Below, in pieces: positions 16,849 through 25,737 of a stretch of 64,000 bases of DNA (positions within the stretch are counted from its first letter, which is position 1; each line of letters starts with the position of its first letter). Source of the DNA: Persephonella hydrogeniphila. GTDB lineage: Bacteria; Aquificota; Aquificia; Aquificales; Hydrogenothermaceae. The DNA lies in the NCBI RefSeq assembly GCF_900215515.1, contig NZ_OBEI01000008.1, positions 1 through 64,000 of the forward strand, in the 5' to 3' direction. Below the pieces are notes generated by a model. The model saw only the letters and a program-made list of their open reading frames with translations, was not told the DNA's origin and did not search any database. The position numbers and the translations under genes are program-made.

Positions 16849-17334
16849 TCAATTTTGTAATAATTTTTCTAATTCCTCTACTACTTTTTGTACATGTCCT
16901 TTAGCTTTTACATTTTTCCATTTTTTTACCACTTTTCCATCTGGTGATATTATGTATGTAGATCTTATAACTCCTTTTGTTACTTTTCCGTACATCTTTT
17001 TCTCACCGTAAGCATCATATACCTCTAATACCTTTTTCTCTGGATCAGACAGGAGATAAAAGTTCAGATTGTACTTTTCTTTAAATTTTTTATGGCTGTT
17101 AATACTGTCAGGGCTTACTCCAGCAACCACAGCTTTTTCTCCAATTATATTTAGATTATCCCTGAAATCGCAGGCCTCTGTTGTGCATCCTGGAGTGTTA
17201 TCTTTTGGATAAAAATATAAAATCAGGTACTTACCTTCTGATAAAAGATCTTTAAGACATATCTTTTCTTCTTCCCCTTCTGGTGTCAAACCTTCAAGGC
17301 AAAAATCAGGTGCTTTGTCTCCTTCTTTAAGCAT
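16849..17334 (-). CDS. bcp: Thioredoxin-dependent peroxiredoxin (Bcp/PrxQ)
   Basis: Bcp reduces hydrogen peroxide and organic peroxides. The 161-residue protein has the PrxQ motif YPKDNTPGCTTEACDFRD, with peroxidatic Cys50 and resolving Cys55 five residues apart. APDFCLEG at the start and VIRSTYIISPDGKVVKKW near the end are also typical. It is a stand-alone gene with a ribosome site (AGGAGG) before the ATG. A terminator of the upstream gene separates them. Confidence 0.95.
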   Translation of the reverse strand: MLKEGDKAPDFCLEGLTPEGEEEKICLKDLLSEGKYLILYFYPKDNTPGCTTEACDFRDNLNIIGEKAVVAGVSPDSINSHKKFKEKYNLNFYLLSDPEKKVLEVYDAYGEKKMYGKVTKGVIRSTYIISPDGKVVKKWKNVKAKGHVQKVVEELEKLLQN

Positions 17335-17398
17335 AAAATTTTCCTCCTTTTATTCTGAATTTTCTTTAGGATTTTATCAGAAATCTCATTGAGAAAAC

Positions 17399-17414
17399 AG
17401 GGGCTAAAGCCCCT
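17399..17414 (-). terminator. Rho-independent terminator after the FG-GAP gene
   Basis: A GC-rich hairpin (AGGGGC, loop of four, GCCCCT) lies seven bases after the stop at 17421. On the minus strand it is followed by GTTTTCTC. It should separate the FG-GAP gene from bcp. Confidence 0.75.
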
Positions 17415-17420
17415 ATAGAC

Positions 17421-19505
17421 TTAAAAATTGTGTTTGAAAAAAGTTCCTTTTGGTATATGCTGGAGATTTTTTATCATCAGGTTGGGTTTGATAATTTTTC
17501 CTGATTTATCAAGGATGAAAGGTTTGACTGGAATTTTTACTTTTGGTGGTTTGTAATAATCTCCCCTTCTTGGAACGTAATAATCAAGAACAAGATGTCC
17601 ATCTATACTGTCATAATACAGGACAGCTCCTACAGTGTACTGTCTGTTTGCCTGATTACATCCTTCAAAGCTTCCTTTATACTGGACGCTTATACTTGTA
17701 GACTCTTCAAAGCTTATTTTATGGGTAGATATGCTTGTGTTTTCGTAATCTCCGCTAAAATCTGATTTTACCTTTCCGAATATAGCTCCTCCCTCTCCTC
17801 CGAATTTAATTCCTATCTTGTGGGTTGTTTTAGATTTTGAGATAGATACAGTCCCTTCTTTTTGGGCAAAGAACACACCAGAAGGGGCACAGGTGATATC
17901 AATCTGCCAGCTGGCTATCTCATTATTTGATGAGTAATGGTATAGTTCGCTTTTTCTCTGTGGATAAGAAGCTACATATCCGTTTATATGTTTATTTGAT
18001 TTATAAGTCCCTATATTCTTTGTGTTTATAGATACAGGAACAGAAACTAAGACGTACTGCTGTTTTCCGTTTATTTTTGATAAATGTTTGGGGCTTACTA
18101 TTGGATACTCATAAAGATGGTATGTTGTGGTAAGAGTAAATGCTCTATCTTCATATACATCTGCGTTCATATTCTGTCCGATAGTTATAGAAAGAGTTTT
18201 CCCTGATTTTTTTTCACTGTAAAGGTTCATCTGATAGTTTAGTTTCATATATGCAGAAGCCACTTTTGGAATACCGCTTTTTACAGATAGCTGGGAAGAA
18301 AATGTAAAGCTGTTTATGGCTGTTACTGTTTGTTCGGTAGTTTTGTGTTCTTTATTTTCATATGAAGCGTAGAAATTACCGAGGGAGGATGGATTATCAG
18401 GTTCTCCGAAGATGGACCTTTCTTTAGGAGGTTCATTTATTACTGCTATAATCTGGTTCTGAATAACAAGAGGTTTTGGACCTTTAGGTTTTCCCACGAC
18501 AAGAGAATCACCATCTATATCTACAAGAGCTATTCTATCATATCTTTCTATTCCTGCATTTACCGACCCAATCTCATCTCCCATCATATTGTAAATATGA
18601 ATTTTGTCGTCTGAAGCATAGGCTACAATGATTTCGTCTTTTCCGTCTGAATTTATATCTCCAACGGCAACATGACTGTATCTGTCGTATTTAACTTTTA
18701 AAGGTCTTATCTTCTCATTGGCATTTGAATCCTGACTACTTCCTAACATAAGAAATCTAACTGTCCCGTCATTATTGAAAAATACAATCTCATCTACTCC
18801 ATCTCCATCTATATCTCCTGCTGCTACATCATCGGCCCTATCAAAACTTCCTTCAGATTTTAAGGTTGCGATTTCTGTTAGTTTATTTTTACCTGTAAGT
18901 TTGAACACTCTAATTGTATCTAACGATGCATCTCCAAGTATGACTTCATCATAACCATCTCCATCTACATCTCCTGTTGCTATTCTGTCGTATCTTTCGT
19001 AATCTACATCTGTACTTGCAACCTTTCTGCCTGAACCTGTGTATATCTCAAGGGTATCTCTGGATGCACTCCCGATTACTATTTCGTCGTAACCTCCTCT
19101 ATCTGGATAAACATTTCCTACTGCAAGATCGTCGTATCCCTTAAATCCAACATTGAAAGATTTTATTATCCTGAAATTTCTCGGAGAGATTATCGCAATG
19201 TATCCCCTCAGTTTTTTTGGACCTCTGTCTTTACCAAATCCGATAACGATCTCATCTCTATAATTTCCTACGATATTACCTCCTCCAATCTCATCATGTC
19301 TGTCATACTTTTCCCGTAAGTATGCAGAAATTCCCCTTTTTATACCTCGATTGTAATTAAAGATAGCTACTGCGTCTTTTGAAGCGTCTCCTACAATTAT
19401 TTCAAGATCAGAAACGAGAGTTCTGTCAATAATGGGGTCAGGACTACCTATGGAACTTAAAGAAAAAGCCATTAAACTACTTAGAGATAGGATAAATTTT
19501 CGCAT
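17421..19505 (-). CDS. Exported FG-GAP/VCBS repeat protein with unknown C-terminal domain
   Basis: This 694-residue protein has a signal peptide (MRKFILSLSSLMAFSLSSIG). Residues about 30-345 contain about six FG-GAP-like blades of some 50 residues, each with a YDRxxxGDxDGDGxDEI type core. Clear calcium-loop forms are at 179-186, 231-238, 283-290 and 329-333. This should fold as a beta-propeller. The C-terminal half (about 350-694) has no family I recognise; it is rich in Ser/Thr and alternating beta strands and has only two cysteines (near 545 and 616). Location is probably cell surface or periplasm. It is 82 bases after the recombinase gene and ends at a terminator. Confidence 0.75.
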   Translation of the reverse strand: MRKFILSLSSLMAFSLSSIGSPDPIIDRTLVSDLEIIVGDASKDAVAIFNYNRGIKRGISAYLREKYDRHDEIGGGNIVGNYRDEIVIGFGKDRGPKKLRGYIAIISPRNFRIIKSFNVGFKGYDDLAVGNVYPDRGGYDEIVIGSASRDTLEIYTGSGRKVASTDVDYERYDRIATGDVDGDGYDEVILGDASLDTIRVFKLTGKNKLTEIATLKSEGSFDRADDVAAGDIDGDGVDEIVFFNNDGTVRFLMLGSSQDSNANEKIRPLKVKYDRYSHVAVGDINSDGKDEIIVAYASDDKIHIYNMMGDEIGSVNAGIERYDRIALVDIDGDSLVVGKPKGPKPLVIQNQIIAVINEPPKERSIFGEPDNPSSLGNFYASYENKEHKTTEQTVTAINSFTFSSQLSVKSGIPKVASAYMKLNYQMNLYSEKKSGKTLSITIGQNMNADVYEDRAFTLTTTYHLYEYPIVSPKHLSKINGKQQYVLVSVPVSINTKNIGTYKSNKHINGYVASYPQRKSELYHYSSNNEIASWQIDITCAPSGVFFAQKEGTVSISKSKTTHKIGIKFGGEGGAIFGKVKSDFSGDYENTSISTHKISFEESTSISVQYKGSFEGCNQANRQYTVGAVLYYDSIDGHLVLDYYVPRRGDYYKPPKVKIPVKPFILDKSGKIIKPNLMIKNLQHIPKGTFFKHNF

Positions 19506-19587
19506 CCCTGTACTCCTTTTTTCTTTGAATTTGCAAGGAATACTTTTAGGTGCAATTCTGCAGAATTTTTATTAAACGAAGTGGAAT

Positions 19588-20577
19588 TTATCTGAATATA
19601 AGGAGATCAGGGATATGTTCGGTAAAATTGAGATAAAATCCGTATTTATTTTTGAACTGGGCTTTTTTTATGCCAATTACTTTTCTGATCAATTCTGGGT
19701 TGACGTTTCTATCAATAAGATGGGCTACGAAGGAATCCCTTAGAGATTTAAATGAAAGGTCTCTTTTAATGCCTGCTTTCTTTAGAGATTTTTTGAATAT
19801 ATCTTCTGCAGCTCGGGGAGTGATATGTTTTTCTGGATTTCTTTCAGAAAAGAATAAAAACTCAGATTTTATTTTTTTACTGTAACTCTGGAGTTTTTTT
19901 ATCAGAGAAGAAGGTATGGGAACTTTTCTATAGCTGTGATTTGTTTTTATAACAAATATTTTGTTATGGAAATCTATATCATTTTTTGTAATCTTTATTA
20001 CTTCATGTAGTTTCAGTCCACATCCATAGGCTACTTCTATTAATAATTTGTGTTTTTCATTTTTTATACTGCTAATAATTTTTTTTAATTCTTCTCTGGA
20101 TAAGGAACTTGTTATAGGAATTTCAGGATAGGGTCTTGTGATCTCTCTAAAATCAATTTTTCCAAGTACAGAAGAATAAAAATACTTAAGTGCACTGTAA
20201 GATACACTCAGGGTGCTGGTAGATTTTCCTCTCCTTTTCAGTATAGACAAAAATCTTTCAATATCTTCTTTTTTTACTGTGTCTGGAGTTTTATTTATGG
20301 TTTCTAAAAATCTCAGATTTATGGAAAAGTATGTTTTTTTTGTATTTGATTGGAGATCTGAGTTGTTAAGCTTATTCTGTAACTGGTACAGATAACATTT
20401 TTTATCTATTTCTCTATCTTCTATGTAGTTTTTAATTTTCTCTAAGTTAATTTTGCTGGCTTCTATATAGAAAAATTTTTCTCCAGTAGAATATCTGTAA
20501 AAATTTTTTATGTATTTTTTTCCTTTTATCTTATCTAAGAGAAAATAGCCATTTTTACTCAGAAAAACAATAGGCAA
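19588..20577 (-). CDS. Degenerate tyrosine recombinase/integrase-like protein
   Basis: This 329-residue protein has the fold pattern of XerC/D-type recombinases: an N-terminal core-binding region (about 62-140) and a catalytic domain (about 155-325). Aligned by eye to XerD, Tyr312, Arg280 and Lys211 are kept. The first Arg is Lys189, the His before the second Arg is Lys277, the residue after that Arg is Asp281, and the LGH histidine is Ile303. Standard strand-transfer chemistry is therefore doubtful. It lies 13 bases after hisIE and is not flanked by recognisable integration ends. It may be a decayed or repurposed integrase. Confidence 0.75.
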   Translation of the reverse strand: MPIVFLSKNGYFLLDKIKGKKYIKNFYRYSTGEKFFYIEASKINLEKIKNYIEDREIDKKCYLYQLQNKLNNSDLQSNTKKTYFSINLRFLETINKTPDTVKKEDIERFLSILKRRGKSTSTLSVSYSALKYFYSSVLGKIDFREITRPYPEIPITSSLSREELKKIISSIKNEKHKLLIEVAYGCGLKLHEVIKITKNDIDFHNKIFVIKTNHSYRKVPIPSSLIKKLQSYSKKIKSEFLFFSERNPEKHITPRAAEDIFKKSLKKAGIKRDLSFKSLRDSFVAHLIDRNVNPELIRKVIGIKKAQFKNKYGFYLNFTEHIPDLLIFR

Positions 20578-20590
20578 ACCTTTTCTCCAT

Positions 20591-21220
20591 TTATTTGTAT
20601 CTTTTCAACAGTTCCTCCTGTATATCTTCTAATTTAATGTCTGCATCTATAAGAGCAACTATGAGATGGAATATCAGGTCAGAAACCTCATAGATAATCT
20701 CATTTTTATCTTTGTTTTTTAATGCGATCACAGTCTCTACAGCCTCTTCACCGACTTTCTGTATTATTTTGTCAGAGCCTTTCTCAAATAGTTTTGCTAC
20801 ATAAGAGCCTTCCGGTTTTTCTATTTTTCTCTGGAGGAGTTTTTCATAAAGAGCGTGGAAAATCTCGTAGGCATCTGGTTTTTCTGCTTTTCTTAGATTT
20901 ATATCTCTGTAAAAACAGCTTTCTTCTCCTGTATGACAGGCAACTCCGTAGTCTTTAACAAGGTAAAGTATGCTGTCTTCATCACAATCTACCTTTATTT
21001 TTACTACTTTTTGTTTATTCCCTGAAGTTTCTCCCTTTACCCAGAGAGACTTTCTTGAACGTGAGTAATATGTGGCGTATCCTGTTTCTATAGTTTTTTT
21101 TATAGCCTCTTTATTTGCGTAAGCCTGCATAAGAACTTTTCCAGTGTAGTAGCTCTGGGTTATTACAGGAACGAGACCTTCAGAGTTGAATTTTATCTTT
21201 TCCAGAATAGATTTATCCAA
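20591..21220 (-). CDS. hisIE: Bifunctional phosphoribosyl-AMP cyclohydrolase/phosphoribosyl-ATP diphosphatase
   Basis: This fusion performs the second and third steps of histidine synthesis. Residues about 1-115 are HisI, with [27 protein letters not shown] and the metal site [13 protein letters not shown]. Residues about 118-209 are HisE, with [31 protein letters not shown] and [10 protein letters not shown]. The 209-residue length is normal for the fusion. It is the first gene of a short block with the recombinase-like gene, and divergent from dxs. hisB is encoded separately at 54378-54965. Confidence 0.96.
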   Translation of the reverse strand: MDKSILEKIKFNSEGLVPVITQSYYTGKVLMQAYANKEAIKKTIETGYATYYSRSRKSLWVKGETSGNKQKVVKIKVDCDEDSILYLVKDYGVACHTGEESCFYRDINLRKAEKPDAYEIFHALYEKLLQRKIEKPEGSYVAKLFEKGSDKIIQKVGEEAVETVIALKNKDKNEIIYEVSDLIFHLIVALIDADIKLEDIQEELLKRYK

Positions 21221-21296
21221 TGAAAGTTTACCTCTAATAGTTTATTATAATATTTTAACATTTAATTATATTTCTAAAACCTGAATAGGTGGAAAG

Positions 21297-23192
21297 ATGA
21301 AAAACTACAAAATTTTAAGCAGGATAGACGATTACAGAGCTCTTAAAAATCTTTCAGAAGATGAAATAAATACTCTTATAGATGAAATCAGAGATTACAT
21401 AATAGATGTAACTTCAAAAAATGGAGGACATATAGGACCCTCCCTTGGAGTTGTTGAGCTTACAGTTGCTATCCTGAAGGTATTTGATCCGGAAATAGAT
21501 AGAATAGTATGGGATATAGGACATCAGGCATATTCGTGGAAGATACTTACAGGAAGAAAAGAGCAGTTTAGAACTTTAAGACAGTACAGGGGAATATCAG
21601 GATTCCTGAAAAGAAAAGAAAGTAGATACGACCATTTTGGAGCAGGACACAGCAGTACTTCTATTTCAGCTTCTCTTGGAATGAGAAAAGCTAAAGACCT
21701 TCTTAGAAAAGAAGGATGGACTGTGGCTATCATAGGAGATGGTGCAATGACAGCGGGTCAGGCTTTTGAAGGGTTGAACCATGCAGGATGGCTTGATCCT
21801 GAGAAGTTTATAGTTATACTGAATGATAATCAGATGTCTATTTCTCCAAATGTAGGTGCTCTTTATACATACTTCAACAGAATTATAACAAATGAGGTTT
21901 TCCAAAAATCCAGACAGAAGTTGAAAGATATAATAAAGAAAGTTTTTGGGGAATCGGGAGCTAAAATAGCGAGAAAGTTTGAGGAGTATGTGAAAGGACT
22001 TTTCGCCCCAGGGATAATTTTTGAAGAGCTTGGCTTTACTTATGTTGGGACAATAGACGGGCACAATTTATTAGAACTGGAAAAAACACTGGAAAATGTC
22101 AAAAAAATGAGAGGCCCTGTTATTGTTCATGTTCTAACACAAAAAGGAAGAGGATATGCACCTGCAGAACAAAATCCAACACCTTTTCATGGTATATCTC
22201 CATTTGACAAAATAACAGGAACTCCACTTAAAAAAGTCGGTACTCCTCCATCATGGAGTAAAGTTTTTGGAGATGCACTTGTAGAGCTTGCAGAAAAAGA
22301 TGAGAAAATTGTTGCTATAACTCCTGCGATGAAGGAAGGCTCAGGTCTTACAAAGTTTGCCGATAGATTTCCAGAAAGATTTTTTGATGTAGGAATCGCA
22401 GAACAGCATGCTGCAACGTTTGCTGCAGGATTTTCGGTAGAGGGGATGAAACCTGTTTTATCCTACTATTCGACCTTCTTACAAAGAGGTTATGATCAGG
22501 TAATACACGATATAGCACTTCAGCATCTTCCTGTTGTGATAGCTATAGATAGGGCCGGCCTTGTAGGTGAGGATGGTCCAACACACCACGGAGTATACGA
22601 TATAGCTTTTTTGAGGGCTATTCCTGACATAGTGATCTCGGCACCAAAAGATCAGCAAGAGTTGAGGAATCTGCTTTACACCGGTCTGAAATCAGGAAAA
22701 GTATTTGCAATAAGATATCCAAGGGGATCTGCGATAGGAGATAAAGCTGATGGATTTGAAGAAATAGAGATAGGAAGCTGGGAAATAATAGATGAAGGAA
22801 AAGATATATCTATACTTGCAGTTGGTAAGTATGTAAGCAGAGCTATTGAGGTTAAAAAACTCCTTAAAAAATATGGCTTTAATCCAACTATTGTAAATGC
22901 AAGATTTATAAAACCTATGGATGAGGAACTGCTGAAAGAGATTCTTAAAACCCATAAATATATAGTTACAATGGAAGATGGGGCTCTTAATGGGGGTTTT
23001 GGTTCTGCTGTTGCAGAGTATATTTTAGATAATAGATATATGAATGAACTGTTGAGATTTGGTATTCCTGACAGATTTGTCCAGCATGGAAAAATTAATC
23101 AGTTAGAGGAAGAGTTAGGATTGCTTCCTGAACAGATGGTAGAAAAGATAAAAGATTTTGTAAGACTAGAAGATTATAAAGTGGTAGGTTAA
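21297..23192 (+). CDS. dxs: 1-deoxy-D-xylulose-5-phosphate synthase
   Basis: Dxs joins pyruvate and glyceraldehyde 3-phosphate with thiamine diphosphate to begin the MEP isoprenoid pathway. The 631-residue protein shows GHIGPSLGVVELTVAI, the ThDP motif from VAIIGDGAMTAGQAFEGLNHAG to LNDNQMSIS, then FDVGIAEQHAATFAAG with the catalytic Glu, and DRAGLVGEDGPTHHGVYD. Length and domain order are complete. GGTGG lies before the ATG. A palindromic terminator spans its stop codon. The prenyl synthase at 8042-8914 works downstream of it. Confidence 0.97.
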   Translation: MKNYKILSRIDDYRALKNLSEDEINTLIDEIRDYIIDVTSKNGGHIGPSLGVVELTVAILKVFDPEIDRIVWDIGHQAYSWKILTGRKEQFRTLRQYRGISGFLKRKESRYDHFGAGHSSTSISASLGMRKAKDLLRKEGWTVAIIGDGAMTAGQAFEGLNHAGWLDPEKFIVILNDNQMSISPNVGALYTYFNRIITNEVFQKSRQKLKDIIKKVFGESGAKIARKFEEYVKGLFAPGIIFEELGFTYVGTIDGHNLLELEKTLENVKKMRGPVIVHVLTQKGRGYAPAEQNPTPFHGISPFDKITGTPLKKVGTPPSWSKVFGDALVELAEKDEKIVAITPAMKEGSGLTKFADRFPERFFDVGIAEQHAATFAAGFSVEGMKPVLSYYSTFLQRGYDQVIHDIALQHLPVVIAIDRAGLVGEDGPTHHGVYDIAFLRAIPDIVISAPKDQQELRNLLYTGLKSGKVFAIRYPRGSAIGDKADGFEEIEIGSWEIIDEGKDISILAVGKYVSRAIEVKKLLKKYGFNPTIVNARFIKPMDEELLKEILKTHKYIVTMEDGALNGGFGSAVAEYILDNRYMNELLRFGIPDRFVQHGKINQLEEELGLLPEQMVEKIKDFVRLEDYKVVG

Positions 23193-23202
23193 TTAACCTA
23201 CC
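23183..23202. terminator. Palindromic bidirectional terminator between dxs and DUF2203
   Basis: A perfect 20-base palindrome, built on GGTAGGTTAA and its complement, spans the dxs stop and ends four bases before the convergent DUF2203 gene. GATTTTAT follows on the plus strand. It probably serves both converging transcripts. Confidence 0.6.
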
Positions 23203-23206
23203 GATT

Positions 23207-23632
23207 TTATATTCCTGTTCTGTTTTTTTCATCAGGAATTATTTTTTCTTCAAGGAGAGATACATGCTTTCTTCCTGCATACCCTTCAGAAACCCGATGC
23301 CAGTACTCTATGCAGCTTTCGCCTTCTCTCCAGCACAGAAAAATTTCTTCTCCATTGTGAAGGGCTGGAAAATCAACTAAAAACGGATCTATACCTTTTA
23401 CGTAAGTACCAAAACTTTCTATTATTTCTATCAGCTCATTTATCTCTTCATTGGTTTCATTTATCTCTGTTTTCAGAAACATTATCTCAAGTTCATCGTT
23501 ATTTCCTTCTATTTCGTCTTCGTAAGAATCTATTACTTTGTATAGCTTTTCTCTTTTTTCCTTTATTTCGTCAACTAACAGCTTTATCTGCGGAAGTATA
23601 TTGTTTGCTTCTGATAATGTAAAGTATTTCAT
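23207..23632 (-). CDS. DUF2203 family protein
   Basis: This 141-residue protein matches the DUF2203 pattern: N-terminal FTLSEANNILPQIKLLV, a helical coiled region at about 18-70, and the conserved end GTYVKGIDPFLVDFPAL followed by EIFLCWREGESCIEYWH. The function is unknown; no catalytic motif is obvious. It stands alone, convergent with dxs and divergent from the second bifunctional-nuclease gene. A CTGGAGG-like ribosome site lies before the ATG. Confidence 0.8.
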   Translation of the reverse strand: MKYFTLSEANNILPQIKLLVDEIKEKREKLYKVIDSYEDEIEGNNDELEIMFLKTEINETNEEINELIEIIESFGTYVKGIDPFLVDFPALHNGEEIFLCWREGESCIEYWHRVSEGYAGRKHVSLLEEKIIPDEKNRTGI

Positions 23633-23702
23633 ATTATCCTCCAGTTAAATCCTTCAATTATCAATTATATAAAAAAATATAACTTTGGCAACTCTTCCGT
23701 AC

Positions 23703-23730
23703 TTGAAAATTTATTGTATATTTATATTAT
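23703..23730 (+). promoter_or_regulatory. Probable sigma70-type promoter for the second BFN gene
   Basis: TTGAAA at 23703-23708 and TATTAT at 23725-23730 are separated by 16 bases and lie about 50 bases ahead of the ATG at 23779. The surrounding 145-base gap is very AT-rich, so chance matches are possible. Confidence 0.4.
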
Positions 23731-23778
23731 ATAGTGTAGAAAATTTTATAACAGCTATATAAAATTGGAGGTATAAAA

Positions 23779-24366
23779 ATGATACAGGTAAAAGTTAGGA
23801 ATATAGGTCTTGATTCTATAACAGGTTCTCCGATAGTAATGCTTTCTAATATAGAAAATGAAGATGAAATCTTTCCTATCTGGATTGGTGTTTCTGAGGC
23901 AGAGGGAATTATAATTAGCCAAAGCGGTGTTCAGACTCCAAGACCTCTTACTTATGATCTTATGAAAGATATTATTGAAAGTTTAGGTGGGGAAGTTGAG
24001 TATGTAGCTATTGTAGATAAAAAAGAAAATGCTTATATTGCTGAAATAGTTATCAAGAAAGATGGAGAAGAGATACATATCGATTCCAGACCAAGCGATG
24101 CAATTAATATCGCACTCAGATTTAATGCTCCGATATACCTTGAAGAAAATGTTGTACAGAAGGTTAATCTGAAGGATATTCAGGAGGCATCAGAAAAACA
24201 GGAAAACACTCAAGCTGAGAAAGCAGAAAAGCCTCAGGAGATAAAAACAGAGGTTATTGAAGCTGAACCTGAGGTTGATAAGGAACTTGAAGAATTCAGA
24301 AAAATGCTTGAAAACATTAAACCGGAAGATTTCGCTATTAAACCTGAAGAAAAAAAGGAGGAGTAA
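23779..24366 (+). CDS. Bifunctional nuclease family protein (DUF151), copy 2
   Basis: This 195-residue protein is a paralogue of the one at 2980-3462. It shares EIFPIWIGVSEAEGI, TPRPLTYDLMKDI and [20 protein letters not shown] in the same order. After residue 130 it has a longer acidic, Glu/Lys/Pro-rich linker. It then ends with FRKMLENIKPEDFAIK, a motif also found at the end of copy 1, so the short tail is probably a conserved functional element. Family members can act as DNases and RNases, but this copy is untested. It is convergent with the ankyrin cluster and shares a terminator with it. Confidence 0.88.
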   Translation: MIQVKVRNIGLDSITGSPIVMLSNIENEDEIFPIWIGVSEAEGIIISQSGVQTPRPLTYDLMKDIIESLGGEVEYVAIVDKKENAYIAEIVIKKDGEEIHIDSRPSDAINIALRFNAPIYLEENVVQKVNLKDIQEASEKQENTQAEKAEKPQEIKTEVIEAEPEVDKELEEFRKMLENIKPEDFAIKPEEKKEE

Positions 24367-24377
24367 TATCTCCTCCT
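24356..24377. terminator. Bidirectional terminator between BFN copy 2 and the ankyrin cluster
   Basis: An eight-base stem, AGGAGGAG with CTCCTCCT, encloses a six-base loop and spans both convergent stop codons. On the plus strand it runs into ATATATTTTTT. On the minus strand it is preceded by the end of the last ankyrin gene and followed by TTTTTT from the Lys-rich end of the BFN gene. Confidence 0.7.
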
Positions 24378-25725
24378 ATATATTTTTTGCTTTTGCTTTA
24401 AGCAGTAACTCTTTTATTTGAGGAACTCTAGCGTAATCTAATGGAGTTCTTCCTCTGAGATCTTTTGCATTCGGATCAGCACCATGCTCTAACAAAAATC
24501 TTACCATCTCTGTCTGTCTTCTTAAAACAGCAAGATGGAGAGGAGTTTCTTTGTATTTACCTTTTATATTTACATCAGCTCCATTTTTAATTAGCAGTTT
24601 TGCAACTTCTATTTTTCCTGCCATAGCAGCTTTGAACAGAGGAGTCCATCCTTTGTTATTTCTGGCACATACGTCTGCTCCGTTTTTTATCAGGATTTCT
24701 GCAACTTTTGTATGTCCTTCAAGAGCAGCGACATGTAAGGGTGTATCACCATACTCATCTTTTACATTTACTTTTGCTCCGTTTTTAATTAGCAATTCTG
24801 TTATATGCCAGTCTCCATTTCTTGCAGCAACATGAAGAACATAGTCTCCATATCTATTTTCCCTCGCATTTACGTTTGCATTTTTATCGACTAACAGTTT
24901 TACAATCTCAAGTTTCCCTCTAAATGTTGCTTCATGGAGGGGAGTCCAGCCTTCATTATCCTGAGCATTTACATCTGCTCCTTTCTCAAGTAAGAATTTT
25001 ATAGTTTTTGTATCGCTTCCAGCTATTGCGAGATGCAACGGAGTTTTTCCTTTACTGTTTCTTGCATTTATATATGAACCTTTTTCAACAAGTAGTTTTA
25101 CAAGATTGAACTTTCTCTGGACTACAGCTTTATGGAGAGGTATATCACCATCTTTGTCTTTTATGTTTGGATCAGCACCGTTTTCAAGAAGTATTTTTGC
25201 AACCTCGTATTCTCCTCTATATGCTGCATGATGTAAAGGAGTCCATCCATCACTGTTCTGTGCATTTATAGGTGAACCTGCCTCTATTAGTATCTGAACG
25301 ACTGTTGGATGTCCACCGAGAGCGGCAAGATGAAGTGCTGTATTCCCTTCTCTGTTCTTTATAAAAATATCGGCTCCGTGATCTATAAGGTATTTTACTA
25401 TCTCGTCAAATCCTAAAAAAGCTGCTTCGTGGAGGGGAGTCCAGCCTTCAAGGTTTTGGGCGTTGATATTTGCACCTTTTTCTATCAGGGTTTTGACTAA
25501 TTCTATATCTCCTTTCATGGTGGCGATATGTAGGGGTGTGTTTCCCAGTATGTTTTTAACGTTTATTCCAGCTCCTTTTTTGATTAACTGTTTTATATTG
25601 CTAACATCTTCATGAGATATGGCTTCCGTAAGCCTTTTGTTCAGTTCTGCTTTTGTTTCTGCAATAGCTGGATAAACCAGTATACTGAAAGCTATCCAGC
25701 CCTTAAAAATCAAACTTTTTTTCAA
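24376..25725 (-). CDS. Exported ankyrin-repeat protein, about 13 repeats
   Basis: This 449-residue protein has a signal sequence (MKKSLIFKGWIAFSILVYPAIAE), a short helix KAELNKRLTEAI, then ankyrin repeats of 33 residues filling the rest. Twelve TPLH-type tetrapeptide starts are visible, plus a partial first repeat. Repeats alternate between WTPLHEA and DTPLH/ETPLHLA versions. The array ends with RTPLDYARVPQIKELL, a cap shared with the next protein. Export suggests periplasmic protein binding. It is the last of three tandem ankyrin genes, 12 bases after its neighbour. Partners are unknown. Confidence 0.9.
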   Translation of the reverse strand: MKKSLIFKGWIAFSILVYPAIAETKAELNKRLTEAISHEDVSNIKQLIKKGAGINVKNILGNTPLHIATMKGDIELVKTLIEKGANINAQNLEGWTPLHEAAFLGFDEIVKYLIDHGADIFIKNREGNTALHLAALGGHPTVVQILIEAGSPINAQNSDGWTPLHHAAYRGEYEVAKILLENGADPNIKDKDGDIPLHKAVVQRKFNLVKLLVEKGSYINARNSKGKTPLHLAIAGSDTKTIKFLLEKGADVNAQDNEGWTPLHEATFRGKLEIVKLLVDKNANVNARENRYGDYVLHVAARNGDWHITELLIKNGAKVNVKDEYGDTPLHVAALEGHTKVAEILIKNGADVCARNNKGWTPLFKAAMAGKIEVAKLLIKNGADVNIKGKYKETPLHLAVLRRQTEMVRFLLEHGADPNAKDLRGRTPLDYARVPQIKELLLKAKAKNI

Positions 25726-25737
25726 CTCTTCTCCTCC

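Noticed and set aside
19506-19587. Possible attachment site beside the recombinase-like gene.
   Set aside because: No tRNA gene, direct repeat or dif-like sequence is visible in or around the gap.
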